Shown piece by piece: positions 7,844 through 16,879 of a stretch of 64,000 nucleotides of DNA. Below the pieces are notes generated by a model, which saw only the letters and a program-made list of their open reading frames with translations, did not search any database and was not told the DNA's origin. The translations under genes and the position numbers were made by a program. The number at the start of each line of letters is the position of its first letter. The stretch's first letter is position 1. The stretch comes from Salinimicrobium catena. GTDB lineage: Bacteria; Bacteroidota; Bacteroidia; Flavobacteriales; Flavobacteriaceae. The stretch spans positions 806,001-870,000 of the forward strand of contig NZ_FNGG01000001.1 in NCBI RefSeq assembly GCF_900102915.1, given 5' to 3'.

Positions 7844-8215
7844 ATGGAAGTACAAGGAAAGATCAAAATGATTGGGGAAACTAAAACCTTTGGGAACAAT
7901 GGTTTTAGAAAAAGAGAGGTTGTTGTGACGACCGAGGAGCAATATCCACAACACATTCTCATCGAATTTGTGCAGGATAAATGTGACCTGCTTAACAATT
8001 ACGGAGTAGGGCAGCCCGTGAAGATAGGGGTGAACCTTCGTGGAAGGGAATGGGTTAACCCGCAGGGAGAGACCAAGTATTTCAATTCTATTCAGGGTTG
8101 GAGAATTGAGAACCTTGCCGCGCAACCTCAGGGCGGAGCTCCTGTGCCTCCTGCAGACCAGTTCGAGCCTGCAAATGACCTGAACGATGAAGATTACGAT
8201 GATCTTCCGTTCTAG
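7844..8215 (+). CDS. DUF3127 family OB-fold-like protein with SSB-type acidic tail
   Basis: The 123-residue product matches the DUF3127 family of Bacteroidota: a beta-rich domain (MEVQGKIKMIGETKTFG... REVVVTTEEQYPQHILIEF... NSIQGWRIE) that looks like an oligonucleotide-binding fold, then a Gly/Pro-rich linker (about 95-108) and an acidic C-terminus ending DEDYDDLPF. The combination of small beta-barrel, flexible linker and an acidic tip ending in Pro-Phe recalls single-stranded DNA-binding protein, whose tip recruits partner proteins. DNA binding is an inference; the family has no assigned function to my knowledge. A terminator follows at 8236. Confidence 0.85.
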   Translation: MEVQGKIKMIGETKTFGNNGFRKREVVVTTEEQYPQHILIEFVQDKCDLLNNYGVGQPVKIGVNLRGREWVNPQGETKYFNSIQGWRIENLAAQPQGGAPVPPADQFEPANDLNDEDYDDLPF

Positions 8216-8235
8216 GCAGGAAAAAAGAAAAGCTG

Positions 8236-8268
8236 AAAGCCCGGAACCCAAAGTTTCGGGCTTTTTTT
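8236..8268 (+). terminator. Terminator after DUF3127 gene
   Basis: AAAGCCCG (8236-8243) pairs with CGGGCTTT (8257-8264) and the T run continues to 8268. Confidence 0.85.
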
Positions 8269-8305
8269 ATAAGCTGTATTTGAGTATTTTTCAAAAAAGC
8301 AAAGA

Positions 8306-8944
8306 TTGAAGTTTTTAGGTCCTCAAGATGATTTTCCCCCTGTTGAAAAGGCCAATTCCATAGGATTATTGGCTTTTGGGGGTGACCTTTCTCCAGAAAG
8401 GCTGCTTTCGGCCTACACCCATGGAATTTTTCCGTGGTATGACAGCAGTCAGCCCATACTTTGGTGGAGCCCTGATCCCAGAATGGTGCTTTTTCCTGAA
8501 AAGCTCAAGGTCTCGAAAAGCATGAAACAGGTGCTTAAAAAAGGCATTTTTGAGGTGACCTTTGATCAGGATTTTGAGCAGGTAATACAGAATTGCGCAG
8601 TCGCACCCCGGGAAGGGCAAATGGGCACCTGGATCACGCCGCAGATGCAGGAGGCGTACGTGGAACTGCATCGCTTAGGCTTTGCAAAGTCGGTTGAGGT
8701 GTGGCAGGAAAATGAACTGGTAGGGGGGCTCTATGGGATTTATCTGAAGGATATAAAAGTCTTCTGCGGCGAAAGCATGTTCGCTAAAAAAAGCAATGCT
8801 TCGAAATTCGGATTTATAAAACTGGTGCAAAAATTACAGCAAGAGGGTGTTAAGCTCATCGATTGCCAGGTCTATACAGATCATCTCGCCAGTCTTGGTG
8901 CAGAAGAGATCCCCAGAAGTGAATTTTTGGAATACCTTAAATAA
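8306..8944 (+). CDS. aat: Leucyl/phenylalanyl-tRNA--protein transferase
   Basis: The 212-residue product is a standard-length Aat: it has FPPVEKAN, the [18 protein letters not shown] block, GIFPWY and [13 protein letters not shown] near the N-terminus, and [16 protein letters not shown] plus [20 protein letters not shown] towards the end. Aat transfers Leu or Phe from charged tRNA to the N-terminus of proteins with basic first residues, feeding the ClpAP/ClpS N-degron pathway. The start is a TTG: no in-frame ATG or GTG lies upstream before a stop, and the sequence after it aligns with the usual start of the family. A near-consensus -7 box TGTATTTG lies at 8275-8282. Confidence 0.93.
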   Translation: MKFLGPQDDFPPVEKANSIGLLAFGGDLSPERLLSAYTHGIFPWYDSSQPILWWSPDPRMVLFPEKLKVSKSMKQVLKKGIFEVTFDQDFEQVIQNCAVAPREGQMGTWITPQMQEAYVELHRLGFAKSVEVWQENELVGGLYGIYLKDIKVFCGESMFAKKSNASKFGFIKLVQKLQQEGVKLIDCQVYTDHLASLGAEEIPRSEFLEYLK

Positions 8945-8946
8945 GG

Positions 8947-9525
8947 CTATTCGAGTTCCTGCACTTCTTTGTGCCTAAAGCAGCCAACTTCATGGTCGTT
9001 TACCATTCCGGTGGCCTGCATGTGGGCGTAAACCACTGTTGGACCTACGAACTTGAAACCTCTTTTCTTGAGGTCCTTGCTTATTCTCTGGCTGAGTTCT
9101 GTTTGGGCGGGGGCTTCTTTATAGGAAGCGAGTCCGGGCTGCAGGGGTTGGTCATCAACAAAGCTCCAGATGTACTTTGAGAAACTTCCGAATTCCTCTC
9201 TTATCTCAAGGTACGCTTTCGCATTTGCCACACTGGCGTTGATCTTGGCTTTGTTCCTTATGATGCCGCTGTTTTGCATCAGTTCTTCTAATTTTTCTTC
9301 GGAATATTCCGCAATTTGACGAAAATCGAATTGGTCAAAAGCCTTTCTGAAATTCTCCCTTTTCCGAAGAATGGTTATCCAACTTAATCCTGCCTGAAAG
9401 GTCTCCAGGATCAAAAATTCAAAAAGTCGGTCGTCATCATAAAGCGGCACTCCCCATTCCTCGTCATGATAAGCCTCGTATAAGGGGTCGCCTTCACACC
9501 AGCCGCAACGTTTCTTGTTTTCCAT
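8947..9525 (-). CDS. tag: DNA-3-methyladenine glycosylase I
   Basis: The 192-residue product is the Tag family base-excision enzyme that removes 3-methyladenine. It shows RCGWC (Cys7) and YHDEEWG (His20) near the N-terminus and DHEVGCFRH near the C-terminus, supplying the Cys/His zinc ligands characteristic of Tag; FQAGLSWITILRKRENFRKAF is the conserved substrate-pocket segment. The ATG at 9525 is chosen because an upstream extension has no Tag similarity and overlaps the preceding gene. The start overlaps the stop of the TonB-like gene by one base (TAATG), so the two are coupled. The end is two bases from the convergent aat gene. Confidence 0.95.
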   Translation of the reverse strand: MENKKRCGWCEGDPLYEAYHDEEWGVPLYDDDRLFEFLILETFQAGLSWITILRKRENFRKAFDQFDFRQIAEYSEEKLEELMQNSGIIRNKAKINASVANAKAYLEIREEFGSFSKYIWSFVDDQPLQPGLASYKEAPAQTELSQRISKDLKKRGFKFVGPTVVYAHMQATGMVNDHEVGCFRHKEVQELE

Positions 9526-10250
9526 TAGTCCTGAAAATAATAAGTTATGGTTCCCGGTTGGGAGGTCCTTCCCGGAAGTTTTGAAAATCTCGCCCCGCCG
9601 GCATAATCCAGAGCCATCTCGGTAAGACACTCATTACTGGAGGTAGAACTCCTTTTGTTCACCGAGGTGTCAATCACCCGGCCATCGGAGTCAACGGTAA
9701 TGTTCACCACGATCTTCCCGGAAGTGTCGCAGGTATATATCGGGTTCGGGATCTCAATGGCCGATCGCCCTACCAGGGAAAAGGAGATGGAACTGTTCCT
9801 GAGGCTTCCTTTTTGGGTGGAAAGCTCTTCTGAGGTATCATTCCCTTCTGATGCTTTTTGTCTTTTTTGACGCCGATTTGGTTCCAGGTTGAGGTCTCCG
9901 CTGCTGGTAGATGTGCTTTCCTCTTCAGAAGCTTCCTGGCTGGCAGAATTCTTCTCAAAGATCTCATCCAGTCGGGATTCGAAATTCCTGCGGCTCTCTT
10001 CCTGATTCTGATTAAAGGCCTGGTGGGTTTCAAAGTTCTGTCTTTGACGCGGCGGAGTTTCGGGCTGTTGTTCGGTTTTGGGCTGTTCCTGTTTTTTTGG
10101 CTCTTCGGCTCTCAGGTTATTGAGCTCAATAAGCGTTTCCCTTACTTTTTGGTTAGACCTGGAAATGTTGATGTTGTACATCGCCAGGAACAGAACCGCA
10201 AAAAGCAGTACGGTGATGATAAGCGCTTTATGTTCCTCAAAAAAGTCCAT
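9525..10250 (-). CDS. TonB family energy-transducer-like protein
   Basis: The 241-residue product has a single N-terminal membrane anchor (about residues 9-27), a long Gln/Glu/Pro-rich hydrophilic spacer (about 45-150) and a C-terminal TonB-like domain (about 160-241: NPIYTCDTSGKIVVNITVDSDGRVIDTSV ... ITYYFQD). This is the layout of a periplasm-spanning transducer, though several such Bacteroidota proteins have unknown partners. It lies in a leftward cluster with truB, uppP, DUF3098 and ftsX, 10 bases after truB's stop, and is coupled to tag by stop-start overlap. No exbB/exbD are nearby, so an actual role in energizing receptors is uncertain. Confidence 0.75.
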   Translation of the reverse strand: MDFFEEHKALIITVLLFAVLFLAMYNINISRSNQKVRETLIELNNLRAEEPKKQEQPKTEQQPETPPRQRQNFETHQAFNQNQEESRRNFESRLDEIFEKNSASQEASEEESTSTSSGDLNLEPNRRQKRQKASEGNDTSEELSTQKGSLRNSSISFSLVGRSAIEIPNPIYTCDTSGKIVVNITVDSDGRVIDTSVNKRSSTSSNECLTEMALDYAGGARFSKLPGRTSQPGTITYYFQD

Positions 10251-10260
10251 TTTTCATGGT

Positions 10261-10959
10261 TTATTCCTCCCCTGTAAGATACTCATTAATAAATGAATCC
10301 AGGTTGTGGGCATCTTTAACTTCATGTGCACCAATTCTTGTGCGTCTAAGTGATGAAAGGTAAGCCCCCGTTTCCAGTTCTTTTCCAAAGTCGTGCGCAA
10401 GACTTCTTATGTAGGTGCCTTTGCTGCACACCACCCTGAAGTGCACTTCAGGAAAATTGATCCTGGTGATCTCGAATTCAGAAATATTCACATTTCGTGC
10501 CGAAACTTCTACGTCTTCACCTTTGCGGGCATATTCGTAAAGCCTTTTCCCGTCCTTCTTTAATGCTGAAAAAACTGGTGGATACTGCTGAATGTCCCCC
10601 ATAAACGCCTCTGTGGCTTTGTGGATCTTTTCTTCGGAAAGATGTTCGGTAGGGAACTTTTTGTTCACTTCGGTTTCCATATCATACGAAGGGGTGGTGG
10701 CACCTAATGTGAAAGTTCCTGTATACTCCTTTTCCTGCCCCTGAAGCACATCTATGGTTTTGGTGGCTTTTCCGGTGCAAATGATTAGCAAACCGGTTGC
10801 CAGCGGATCTAAAGTGCCGGCATGGCCCACCTTGATCTTTTTGATCTTGAAATTCTTCCGAATTAGCCAGCGCACCTTATTCACCAGCTGAAAAGAGGTC
10901 CATTCCAGCGGTTTGTCAAACAGCAATACCTGTCCGGCTTTAAATTCTTCTTCGGTCAT
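10261..10959 (-). CDS. truB: tRNA pseudouridine(55) synthase
   Basis: The 232-residue product has the TruB catalytic motif GHAGTLDPLATG with the nucleophilic Asp at residue 51, preceded by LLFDKPLEWTSFQLVNKVR and followed by YPPVFSALKKDGKRLYEYAR. It makes pseudouridine at position 55 in the T loop of tRNAs. Length is typical for the Bacteroidota form, which lacks a PUA extension. It is three bases downstream of uppP within the ftsX-DUF3098-uppP-truB cluster, a gene order common across Bacteroidota. Confidence 0.97.
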   Translation of the reverse strand: MTEEEFKAGQVLLFDKPLEWTSFQLVNKVRWLIRKNFKIKKIKVGHAGTLDPLATGLLIICTGKATKTIDVLQGQEKEYTGTFTLGATTPSYDMETEVNKKFPTEHLSEEKIHKATEAFMGDIQQYPPVFSALKKDGKRLYEYARKGEDVEVSARNVNISEFEITRINFPEVHFRVVCSKGTYIRSLAHDFGKELETGAYLSSLRRTRIGAHEVKDAHNLDSFINEYLTGEE

Positions 10960-10962
10960 AGA

Positions 10963-11760
10963 TTAAGCAAAAGCGTATTCATAAGTAATGGCAACTACTC
11001 CTACAAGGAAGCAGTAAATGGCAAAGTAGGAAAGTTTGCTTTTCCGCACCAGCGCGATCATCCAGGTGCAGGCGGCAAAGCCCGCGATGAATGCGGCAGT
11101 GAAGCCGGCAAAAAGCGGCATCACTTCAATGCTCGTTCCGGTAAGGTCGCCGCTTAAAAGATCTTTCGCGATCTTTCCGAGGATGAGCGGTACCACCATC
11201 AGGAAAGAGAATCGGGCGGCTTTGGCCTTATCGTTTCCTAACAACACAGAAGTAGAAATTGTGGCTCCGCTTCGGGAGATCCCGGGGAGGATGGCTACAG
11301 CCTGGGAAACCCCTATCACAAAAGCATCTTTATAAGAAACAGGTTTCCCTGTGTTTTTCGCTTTATCTGCCAGCCATAAAAGAAGCGCGGTGAGGATAAG
11401 CATGAAACCCACAAAAGTGAGCGCGCCTCCAAAGAAGGTTTCCAGTTCTTCTTCAAAAAGCACCCCAACCAAAGCAGCAGGGATCATGGAAATGATGATT
11501 TTTAGGGAAAAAACGAACTCGTCGTTCCATTTAAAGGAGAAGAGTCCGCGAAAAATATCAGCAACATCTTTTCTAAAGACCACTATGGTACTTAACGCGG
11601 TCGCGAAATGCAGCACCACGGTCACCATTAAGGATTCTTCGGGAACACTGGTGTCTCCAAGAATGGCTTTGGCGATCTCTAAATGGCCGCTTGATGAAAC
11701 AGGTAAAAATTCGGTAAGGCCCTGGACGATGCCAAGGAAGATAGCGTCAATAACTTCCAT
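10963..11760 (-). CDS. uppP: Undecaprenyl-diphosphatase UppP/BacA
   Basis: The 265-residue membrane protein has the two signature blocks of the family: the (E/Q)-rich GIVQGLTEFLPVSSSGHLEI near the N-terminus and PGISRSGATIS near residue 160. It dephosphorylates undecaprenyl pyrophosphate to recycle the lipid carrier for peptidoglycan and other envelope polymers. About seven membrane segments are visible. It lies five bases after DUF3098 and three before truB, so the set is one operon. Confidence 0.97.
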   Translation of the reverse strand: MEVIDAIFLGIVQGLTEFLPVSSSGHLEIAKAILGDTSVPEESLMVTVVLHFATALSTIVVFRKDVADIFRGLFSFKWNDEFVFSLKIIISMIPAALVGVLFEEELETFFGGALTFVGFMLILTALLLWLADKAKNTGKPVSYKDAFVIGVSQAVAILPGISRSGATISTSVLLGNDKAKAARFSFLMVVPLILGKIAKDLLSGDLTGTSIEVMPLFAGFTAAFIAGFAACTWMIALVRKSKLSYFAIYCFLVGVVAITYEYAFA

Positions 11761-11765
11761 TAGTA

Positions 11766-12020
11766 TTATTTGCGGGGGTTAAGAAGTATGGCGTACACTT
11801 CAATGGCAAAACCGAACAACACAAGGGCCGGGGCGAGTCTTATCCTTCTCCAGTTGTAGATCTCCGGATTAAAGACATTGGGATCATCACTGCCGCCTCC
11901 TGCCATAAGAATGAAGCCTAGGGCAATGACTGCCAAGCCTATTCCCATTACGATGTAGTTCTTCTTTTCAAAGACGAAATTTAGATCCTGTTTATGTAGT
12001 GGTTTTTTGTTATTGTTCAT
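11766..12020 (-). CDS. DUF3098 small membrane protein
   Basis: The 84-residue product has a basic N-terminus, FVFEKKNYIVMGIGLAVIALGF leading into a first membrane helix, a conserved polar stretch (GGGSDDPNVFNPEIYNWRRI) and a second helix. This matches the DUF3098 family, which in Bacteroidota is nearly always placed between ftsX and uppP. That context suggests an envelope or cell-division role, but no function is established. Confidence 0.9.
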   Translation of the reverse strand: MNNNKKPLHKQDLNFVFEKKNYIVMGIGLAVIALGFILMAGGGSDDPNVFNPEIYNWRRIRLAPALVLFGFAIEVYAILLNPRK

Positions 12021-12038
12021 GATTCTGTTTCTTTTTAA

Positions 12039-12196
12039 GCCACGAATGCACTAATATTTTTTATTAGCGGTCAAATTTAATGACTATCTCTATATTTCTC
12101 TTCTTTGCCTTTGATAGTTTTATATTCCTGCCTCTGTCTCATCTTAGCTATGAATGCCCTAATAATTCCTCAAAAGATCATTCGTGAATTAGTGGC
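12039..12196. repeat. Degenerate inverted-repeat element between ftsX and DUF3098
   Basis: GCCACGAATGCACTAAT (12039-12055) and the reverse complement of 12180-12196 (GCCACTAATTCACGAAT) form imperfect ends, and a third relative (GCTATGAATGCCCTAAT) lies near 12148-12164. The 158-bp unit has no coding capacity. It resembles short intergenic repeats of Flavobacteriia and may be a decayed MITE-like element inserted in the operon. Confidence 0.5.
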
Positions 12197-12201
12197 AATT
12201 T

Positions 12202-13080
12202 TTAGTAATACAACTCGTCTGTCTTTAGATTAAGGAAACGCTGGGTGGCGAAAAAGGTACTTAGCCAGGTGATGATCACGCCCATGAGGAAAACCCCGAC
12301 AAAGAGCCCGGTGAGCAAATATATGTCGCTGAGTAGTTCCAGTTCGGGGAAGCTCCTGTTCATGTAATACAAAACAGCTCCCATTCCTGCCAGGGCCAGA
12401 ATGGCGCCGATCATTCCCAGTTTCACGCTCTTCCAGATAAAAGGTTTCCTGATAAACCTTTTTGTCGCGCCTACCATTTGCATGGTCTTGATGATGAATC
12501 GCTTGGAATAAACCGCGAGTCTAATCGAGCTATTGATGAGCAGCACGGCTATAAATGTGAATATTCCGCTTACCACGAGTATCCAGAAACTTATGCGCGT
12601 AACGTTCTCATTGAGAAGGGAAATAAGAGGTTTGTCGTACACCACTTCATCCACGAAGTTCATCGCCGTAAGTTCTTCTGCGATCTCGTCTACCTCTCCA
12701 GAGCTGATGTAATCAGCCTTCATGTAAACATCTATCGAGTTCTGCAGCGGGTTGTAGCCTAAAAAGTCCATGAAATCCTCACCAATTTCCTTGCTGTGGG
12801 CTTCCGCAGCCTCCTCCTTAGAAACATACGTGGTCGATTTGGTATAATCGGCTAAAGCCAGGCTTTTCTTGAGCTGATTGATCTCAACCTCTTTTGCGGT
12901 ATCTTTCAGGTAAATGGTCAGGGCGATCTGCTCCTTGAAATGATCTGCTATCTTTTTGGTGTTCAAAACCAAAAGGCCCAGCAGGCCTAAGAGAAAAAGC
13001 ACCAGACCAATACTGATCACCACCGAAAAATAAGAAGAAATAAGACGTCTTTTTTGATACCTTTCAAAAGATGAACTCAT
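12202..13080 (-). CDS. ftsX: Cell division protein FtsX-like permease
   Basis: The 292-residue product has the FtsX topology: a cytoplasmic N-terminus and first membrane helix (about residues 18-38), a large extracytoplasmic domain (about 45-165), then three membrane helices, with the permease domain ending KTDELYY. FtsX partners with the ATPase FtsE to activate peptidoglycan hydrolases at the septum. The ATG at 13080 is chosen, giving MSSSFERYQKRRL and the family length; an upstream in-frame start would add 25 residues overlapping the leuS promoter region. It heads the leftward cluster, divergent from leuS. Confidence 0.92.
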   Translation of the reverse strand: MSSSFERYQKRRLISSYFSVVISIGLVLFLLGLLGLLVLNTKKIADHFKEQIALTIYLKDTAKEVEINQLKKSLALADYTKSTTYVSKEEAAEAHSKEIGEDFMDFLGYNPLQNSIDVYMKADYISSGEVDEIAEELTAMNFVDEVVYDKPLISLLNENVTRISFWILVVSGIFTFIAVLLINSSIRLAVYSKRFIIKTMQMVGATKRFIRKPFIWKSVKLGMIGAILALAGMGAVLYYMNRSFPELELLSDIYLLTGLFVGVFLMGVIITWLSTFFATQRFLNLKTDELYY

Positions 13081-13171
13081 AGTGCGGATTAGTAAATTTC
13101 TGTAAAAATAAGAAAGTAAATCATTCTCCTTCTTTAAAACGGCCAAACTTTTCACTTTCGTACATTAACCG

Positions 13172-13179
13172 TATTTTTG
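13172..13179 (+). promoter_or_regulatory. leuS -7 promoter box
   Basis: TATTTTTG fits TANNTTTG exactly, 48 bases before the leuS ATG at 13228. It helps place the start because the more upstream TTG of the open frame lies within it. Confidence 0.5.
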
Positions 13180-13227
13180 CCCTTTCCTGAAGGATTTCGG
13201 GATATAATTCGAGATGCAGAGCAAGAT

Positions 13228-16041
13228 ATGAGTTACAATTTCAATCAAATTGAAAAGAAGTGGCAGGAGTACTGGGCCAAGAACCAGACTTTCAAAGCCA
13301 AAAATAATTCTGAAAAACCTAAATATTACGTCCTTGACATGTTCCCTTACCCTTCGGGGGCGGGGCTGCACGTGGGGCACCCGCTTGGGTACATTGCCAG
13401 CGATATCTATGCCCGCTTTAAGAGGCATAAAGGTTTCAATGTTCTGCATCCGCAGGGTTACGATAGTTTTGGGCTGCCGGCCGAGCAGTATGCGATACAG
13501 ACCGGGCAGCACCCGGCTATTACCACCGAGGCCAATATCAAACGCTACCGTGAGCAGCTGGACCAGATAGGCTTCTCTTTTGACTGGAGCCGTGAAGTGC
13601 GCACCAGTGAGCCAAATTATTACAGATGGACCCAGTGGATCTTTATTCAGCTTTTTGAATCCTGGTATGATTTTGAAGCCGATAAAGCCCGTCCTATAAC
13701 TGAACTGGAGAAGATCTTTGCTGCGGAAGGGAATTCGGGGGTGAACGCGGCCTGTGATGAAGATGTAGCTGAATTCACCGCGACCGAATGGAATGGTTCT
13801 TCTTCCGAAGAAAAACAGGAACAGCTACTAAAATACCGTCTCACATACCTTGCTGAAACCGAAGTTAACTGGTGCCCTCAGCTTGGAACCGTGTTAGCAA
13901 ATGACGAGATCGTCAACGGGGTTTCCGAACGCGGCGGATACCCGGTGATTCGAAAAAAAATGACCCAGTGGAGCATGAGGATCTCTGCTTATGCCGAACG
14001 TTTGCTGCAGGGACTGGATAAGATCGACTGGACCGAGAGTCTGAAGGAGAGCCAGAGGAACTGGATCGGAAAATCGGTGGGAGCTCTTGTTGAATTCAAT
14101 ATTCAGGATTCTGAATTTAAAATTCCTGTTTTCACCACCAGACCTGATACGATCTACGGAGTTACCTTCATGACCCTGGCACCGGAGCATGACCTGGTGC
14201 AAAAGATCACTACTCCGGAGCATAAGGCTGAGGTGGATGCCTATATTGAGGCTACGGCTAAAAGAAGTGAACGCGATAGAATGGCCGATGTGAAGACCAT
14301 CAGCGGAGTGTTCACGGGAGCTTATGCCGAACATCCGTTCACAAAAGAACCGGTGCCTATCTGGATTGGAGATTATGTATTGGCAGGCTACGGAACGGGT
14401 GCCGTAATGGCCGTTCCTTGCGGCGACCAGCGGGATTATGACTTTGCCAAGCATTTTGACCTGCCTATCAGGAACATCTTCAAGGATGTGGATATTTCCG
14501 AAGAAGCCTATTCAGGCAAGGAAGGCACGGTCATCGCGAATTCAGATTTTCTGAACGATCTGGAATATAAAGAAGCCCTCAATAAAGCCATTTTAGAACT
14601 GGAAAAGATAGGGCAGGGAAGAGGCAAGACCAATTACCGATTACGGGATGCGGTCTTCAGCCGACAAAGATACTGGGGAGAACCTTTTCCGGCTTATTAC
14701 GTGAACGGCCTGCCGCAAATGATCGAAAAGGAACATTTGCCCCTGCGTCTTCCCGAAGTGGAAAAATATTTACCAACCGAAACCGGAGAGCCACCACTTG
14801 GCAACGCTTCAGTCTGGGCATGGGATATTGAAAAGAACGAAGTGGTGGAGAACGAAAAGATCGACCATAAAACGGTTTATCCGCTGGAGCTGAACACCAT
14901 GCCCGGATGGGCGGGCAGTTCCTGGTACCTGTTCAGGTATATGGATGCCGGGAATGAAACCGAATTCGTTTCAGAAGAAGCCCAGAAATACTGGGAAAAT
15001 GTGGATCTGTACATAGGCGGTAGCGAACACGCCACGGGACATTTGCTGTACTCCCGCTTCTGGACAAAGTTCCTCTATGACCGCGGAATGTTAACAGTAG
15101 ACGAACCTTTTAAAAAGCTGATCAACCAGGGAATGATCCTGGGGACCAGTGCTTTTGTGTACAGGTTGGAAGGAGAAAACAAATTTGTTTCTAAAAACCT
15201 TTCAGAAGCGCATAATGTGCAGCCTATTCACGTTGATGTTTCTTTGGTGAATGCATCAGATGAGCTGGACATTGAAGGCTTTAAGAACTGGCGCCCCGAA
15301 TTCTCAGACGCCGAATTCATCACAGAAGATGGAAAATATATCGTAGGACGAGAGGTAGAGAAAATGTCCAAGTCCAAATACAACGTGGTGAACCCCGATG
15401 ATATTTGCGAAGATTATGGAGCCGATACATTAAGGATGTACGAGATGTTCCTAGGTCCGCTCGAACAGGCCAAGCCGTGGAATACTGCGGGGATCACAGG
15501 AGTGCACAACTTCCTGAAGAAATTATGGAAACTCTACCATAAAGGAGAGAATTTTGAAGTTTCAGAAGAAAAAGCTTCCGCAGAATCATTAAAGAGCCTG
15601 CATAAGACCATCAAAAAAGTGGCAGAGGACATCGAAAATTTCAGTTTCAATACTTCGGTCTCCACTTTCATGATCTGTGTGAACGAACTTACCGCTCAAA
15701 AATGCAATTCCAGAGAGGTTTTAGAGCCTTTAGCGATCCTGATCGCACCTTACGCGCCGCACATCGCCGAGGAATTATGGGAGAAACTTGGTCATGACAC
15801 CTCAGTTGCCACGGCTGAATATCCGGTTTTTGAAGAGAAATACCTGGTGGAAAGCACAAAGGAATACCCTATTTCTTTCAACGGGAAAATGAGGTTTACG
15901 CTGGAGCTTCCAATGGATATGAGCAAGGAGGAGATCGAGAAAACGGTACTTGCCAATGAAAAGACTCAGCAGCAGTTGAACGGACGAGAGCCTAAAAAGG
16001 TGATCGTGGTACCCGGGAAGATCGTGAACATTGTTGGATAG
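13228..16041 (+). CDS. leuS: Leucyl-tRNA synthetase
   Basis: The 937-residue class I synthetase shows the HIGH-type signature HVGHPLGY at residues 48-55 and the KMSKSKYN motif near residue 712. Between them lies the CP1 editing domain with the conserved [13 protein letters not shown] block (about 305-317), which hydrolyses mischarged tRNA-Leu, and [18 protein letters not shown] near 605. The anticodon-binding and C-terminal domains follow to LPNIVG-like ending KIVNIVG. It is some 70 residues longer than the E. coli enzyme, mostly by insertions around residues 140-190 and 670-700, as is usual in Flavobacteriia. ATG 13228 gives the standard [16 protein letters not shown] start. Confidence 0.97.
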   Translation: MSYNFNQIEKKWQEYWAKNQTFKAKNNSEKPKYYVLDMFPYPSGAGLHVGHPLGYIASDIYARFKRHKGFNVLHPQGYDSFGLPAEQYAIQTGQHPAITTEANIKRYREQLDQIGFSFDWSREVRTSEPNYYRWTQWIFIQLFESWYDFEADKARPITELEKIFAAEGNSGVNAACDEDVAEFTATEWNGSSSEEKQEQLLKYRLTYLAETEVNWCPQLGTVLANDEIVNGVSERGGYPVIRKKMTQWSMRISAYAERLLQGLDKIDWTESLKESQRNWIGKSVGALVEFNIQDSEFKIPVFTTRPDTIYGVTFMTLAPEHDLVQKITTPEHKAEVDAYIEATAKRSERDRMADVKTISGVFTGAYAEHPFTKEPVPIWIGDYVLAGYGTGAVMAVPCGDQRDYDFAKHFDLPIRNIFKDVDISEEAYSGKEGTVIANSDFLNDLEYKEALNKAILELEKIGQGRGKTNYRLRDAVFSRQRYWGEPFPAYYVNGLPQMIEKEHLPLRLPEVEKYLPTETGEPPLGNASVWAWDIEKNEVVENEKIDHKTVYPLELNTMPGWAGSSWYLFRYMDAGNETEFVSEEAQKYWENVDLYIGGSEHATGHLLYSRFWTKFLYDRGMLTVDEPFKKLINQGMILGTSAFVYRLEGENKFVSKNLSEAHNVQPIHVDVSLVNASDELDIEGFKNWRPEFSDAEFITEDGKYIVGREVEKMSKSKYNVVNPDDICEDYGADTLRMYEMFLGPLEQAKPWNTAGITGVHNFLKKLWKLYHKGENFEVSEEKASAESLKSLHKTIKKVAEDIENFSFNTSVSTFMICVNELTAQKCNSREVLEPLAILIAPYAPHIAEELWEKLGHDTSVATAEYPVFEEKYLVESTKEYPISFNGKMRFTLELPMDMSKEEIEKTVLANEKTQQQLNGREPKKVIVVPGKIVNIVG

Positions 16042-16136
16042 CCCGCAGCAGCAGCAGGACAGACAAAATTTCAGTAGTGTAAATTGGCTGGATTTTTGTT
16101 TATACATTTACACGTTATAAAAAACATTTAGAAACT

Positions 16137-16823
16137 ATGATGGGATATTATTTAATTGCCATTCTCATTTTTATTGTGAGCTTGTATGTGAGCAATAAAC
16201 TTAAAAGTAAATTCAAGCACTATTCAAAAGTGCACCTGCAAAATGGGATGAGTGGTCGCGAGATCGCCGAAAAAATGCTGGCCGATAACGGGATCTATGA
16301 CGTAAAGGTCATTTCTACTCCCGGGATGCTGACAGACCATTATAACCCTGCAAAAAAGACAATAAACCTGAGTGAAGCAGTTTATACGCAGCGCAACGCT
16401 GCGGCGGCAGCTGTGGCAGCGCACGAATGCGGTCACGCCGTGCAGCATGCCAAAGCGTACAGCTGGCTGCAAATGAGGAGCAAACTGGTGCCGGTAGTAA
16501 GTGTTGCTTCCAGATTCTCTCAATGGGTGATCTTTGGAGGGCTTATGTTAATGGCCACTACCGCTATGGGAAGTACTGTATTATTGATCGGTATCATCAT
16601 GTTTGGGCTCGGAACACTTTTTAGTTTTATCACGCTTCCGGTAGAATATGATGCAAGTAATCGTGCCCTGGCTTGGCTGGAAACAGAGAACATGCTGAAC
16701 TCCCAGGAACATAAAGCTGCGGAAGATTCCCTTAAATGGGCCGCCAGGACCTATGTAGTTGCTGCAGTTGGTTCTTTGGCTACTCTCCTTTACTTCCTGA
16801 GCATCTATATGGGAAGAGACTAA
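16137..16823 (+). CDS. Membrane-anchored neutral zinc metallopeptidase
   Basis: The 228-residue protein has an N-terminal membrane helix (about 3-20), a catalytic region with the zinc motif HECGH at residues 96-100, and EYDASNRA (about 170-177) likely supplying the third ligand, followed and interrupted by further membrane helices. It matches the neutral zinc metallopeptidase family PF04298 (YugP-like), whose substrates are not known. An adjacent ATG-ATG gives two possible starts differing by one residue. A strong terminator follows at 16845. Confidence 0.9.
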   Translation: MMGYYLIAILIFIVSLYVSNKLKSKFKHYSKVHLQNGMSGREIAEKMLADNGIYDVKVISTPGMLTDHYNPAKKTINLSEAVYTQRNAAAAAVAAHECGHAVQHAKAYSWLQMRSKLVPVVSVASRFSQWVIFGGLMLMATTAMGSTVLLIGIIMFGLGTLFSFITLPVEYDASNRALAWLETENMLNSQEHKAAEDSLKWAARTYVVAAVGSLATLLYFLSIYMGRD

Positions 16824-16844
16824 GAAAGAGAAATGTATAAAAGT

Positions 16845-16876
16845 AAAAAAAGGCGCCACAGGCGCCTTTTTTTTTG
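16845..16876. terminator. Bidirectional terminator, peptidase / ferritin
   Basis: A run of A then AGGCGCC (16851-16857), an ACA loop, GGCGCCT (16861-16867) and a T run to about 16875. It is symmetrical and serves both convergent genes. Confidence 0.9.
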
Positions 16877-16879
16877 TTG

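Noticed and set aside
12120-12196. CRISPR-like repeats in the ftsX-DUF3098 gap
   Set aside because: Only three diverged words with unequal spacing; no array or cas genes in the window.
14090-14129. AT-rich repeat-like stretch within leuS ([11 protein letters not shown])
   Set aside because: It resembles the intergenic inverted repeat at 37.6 kb, but reads as ordinary leuS sequence between conserved blocks, so insertion is not supported.
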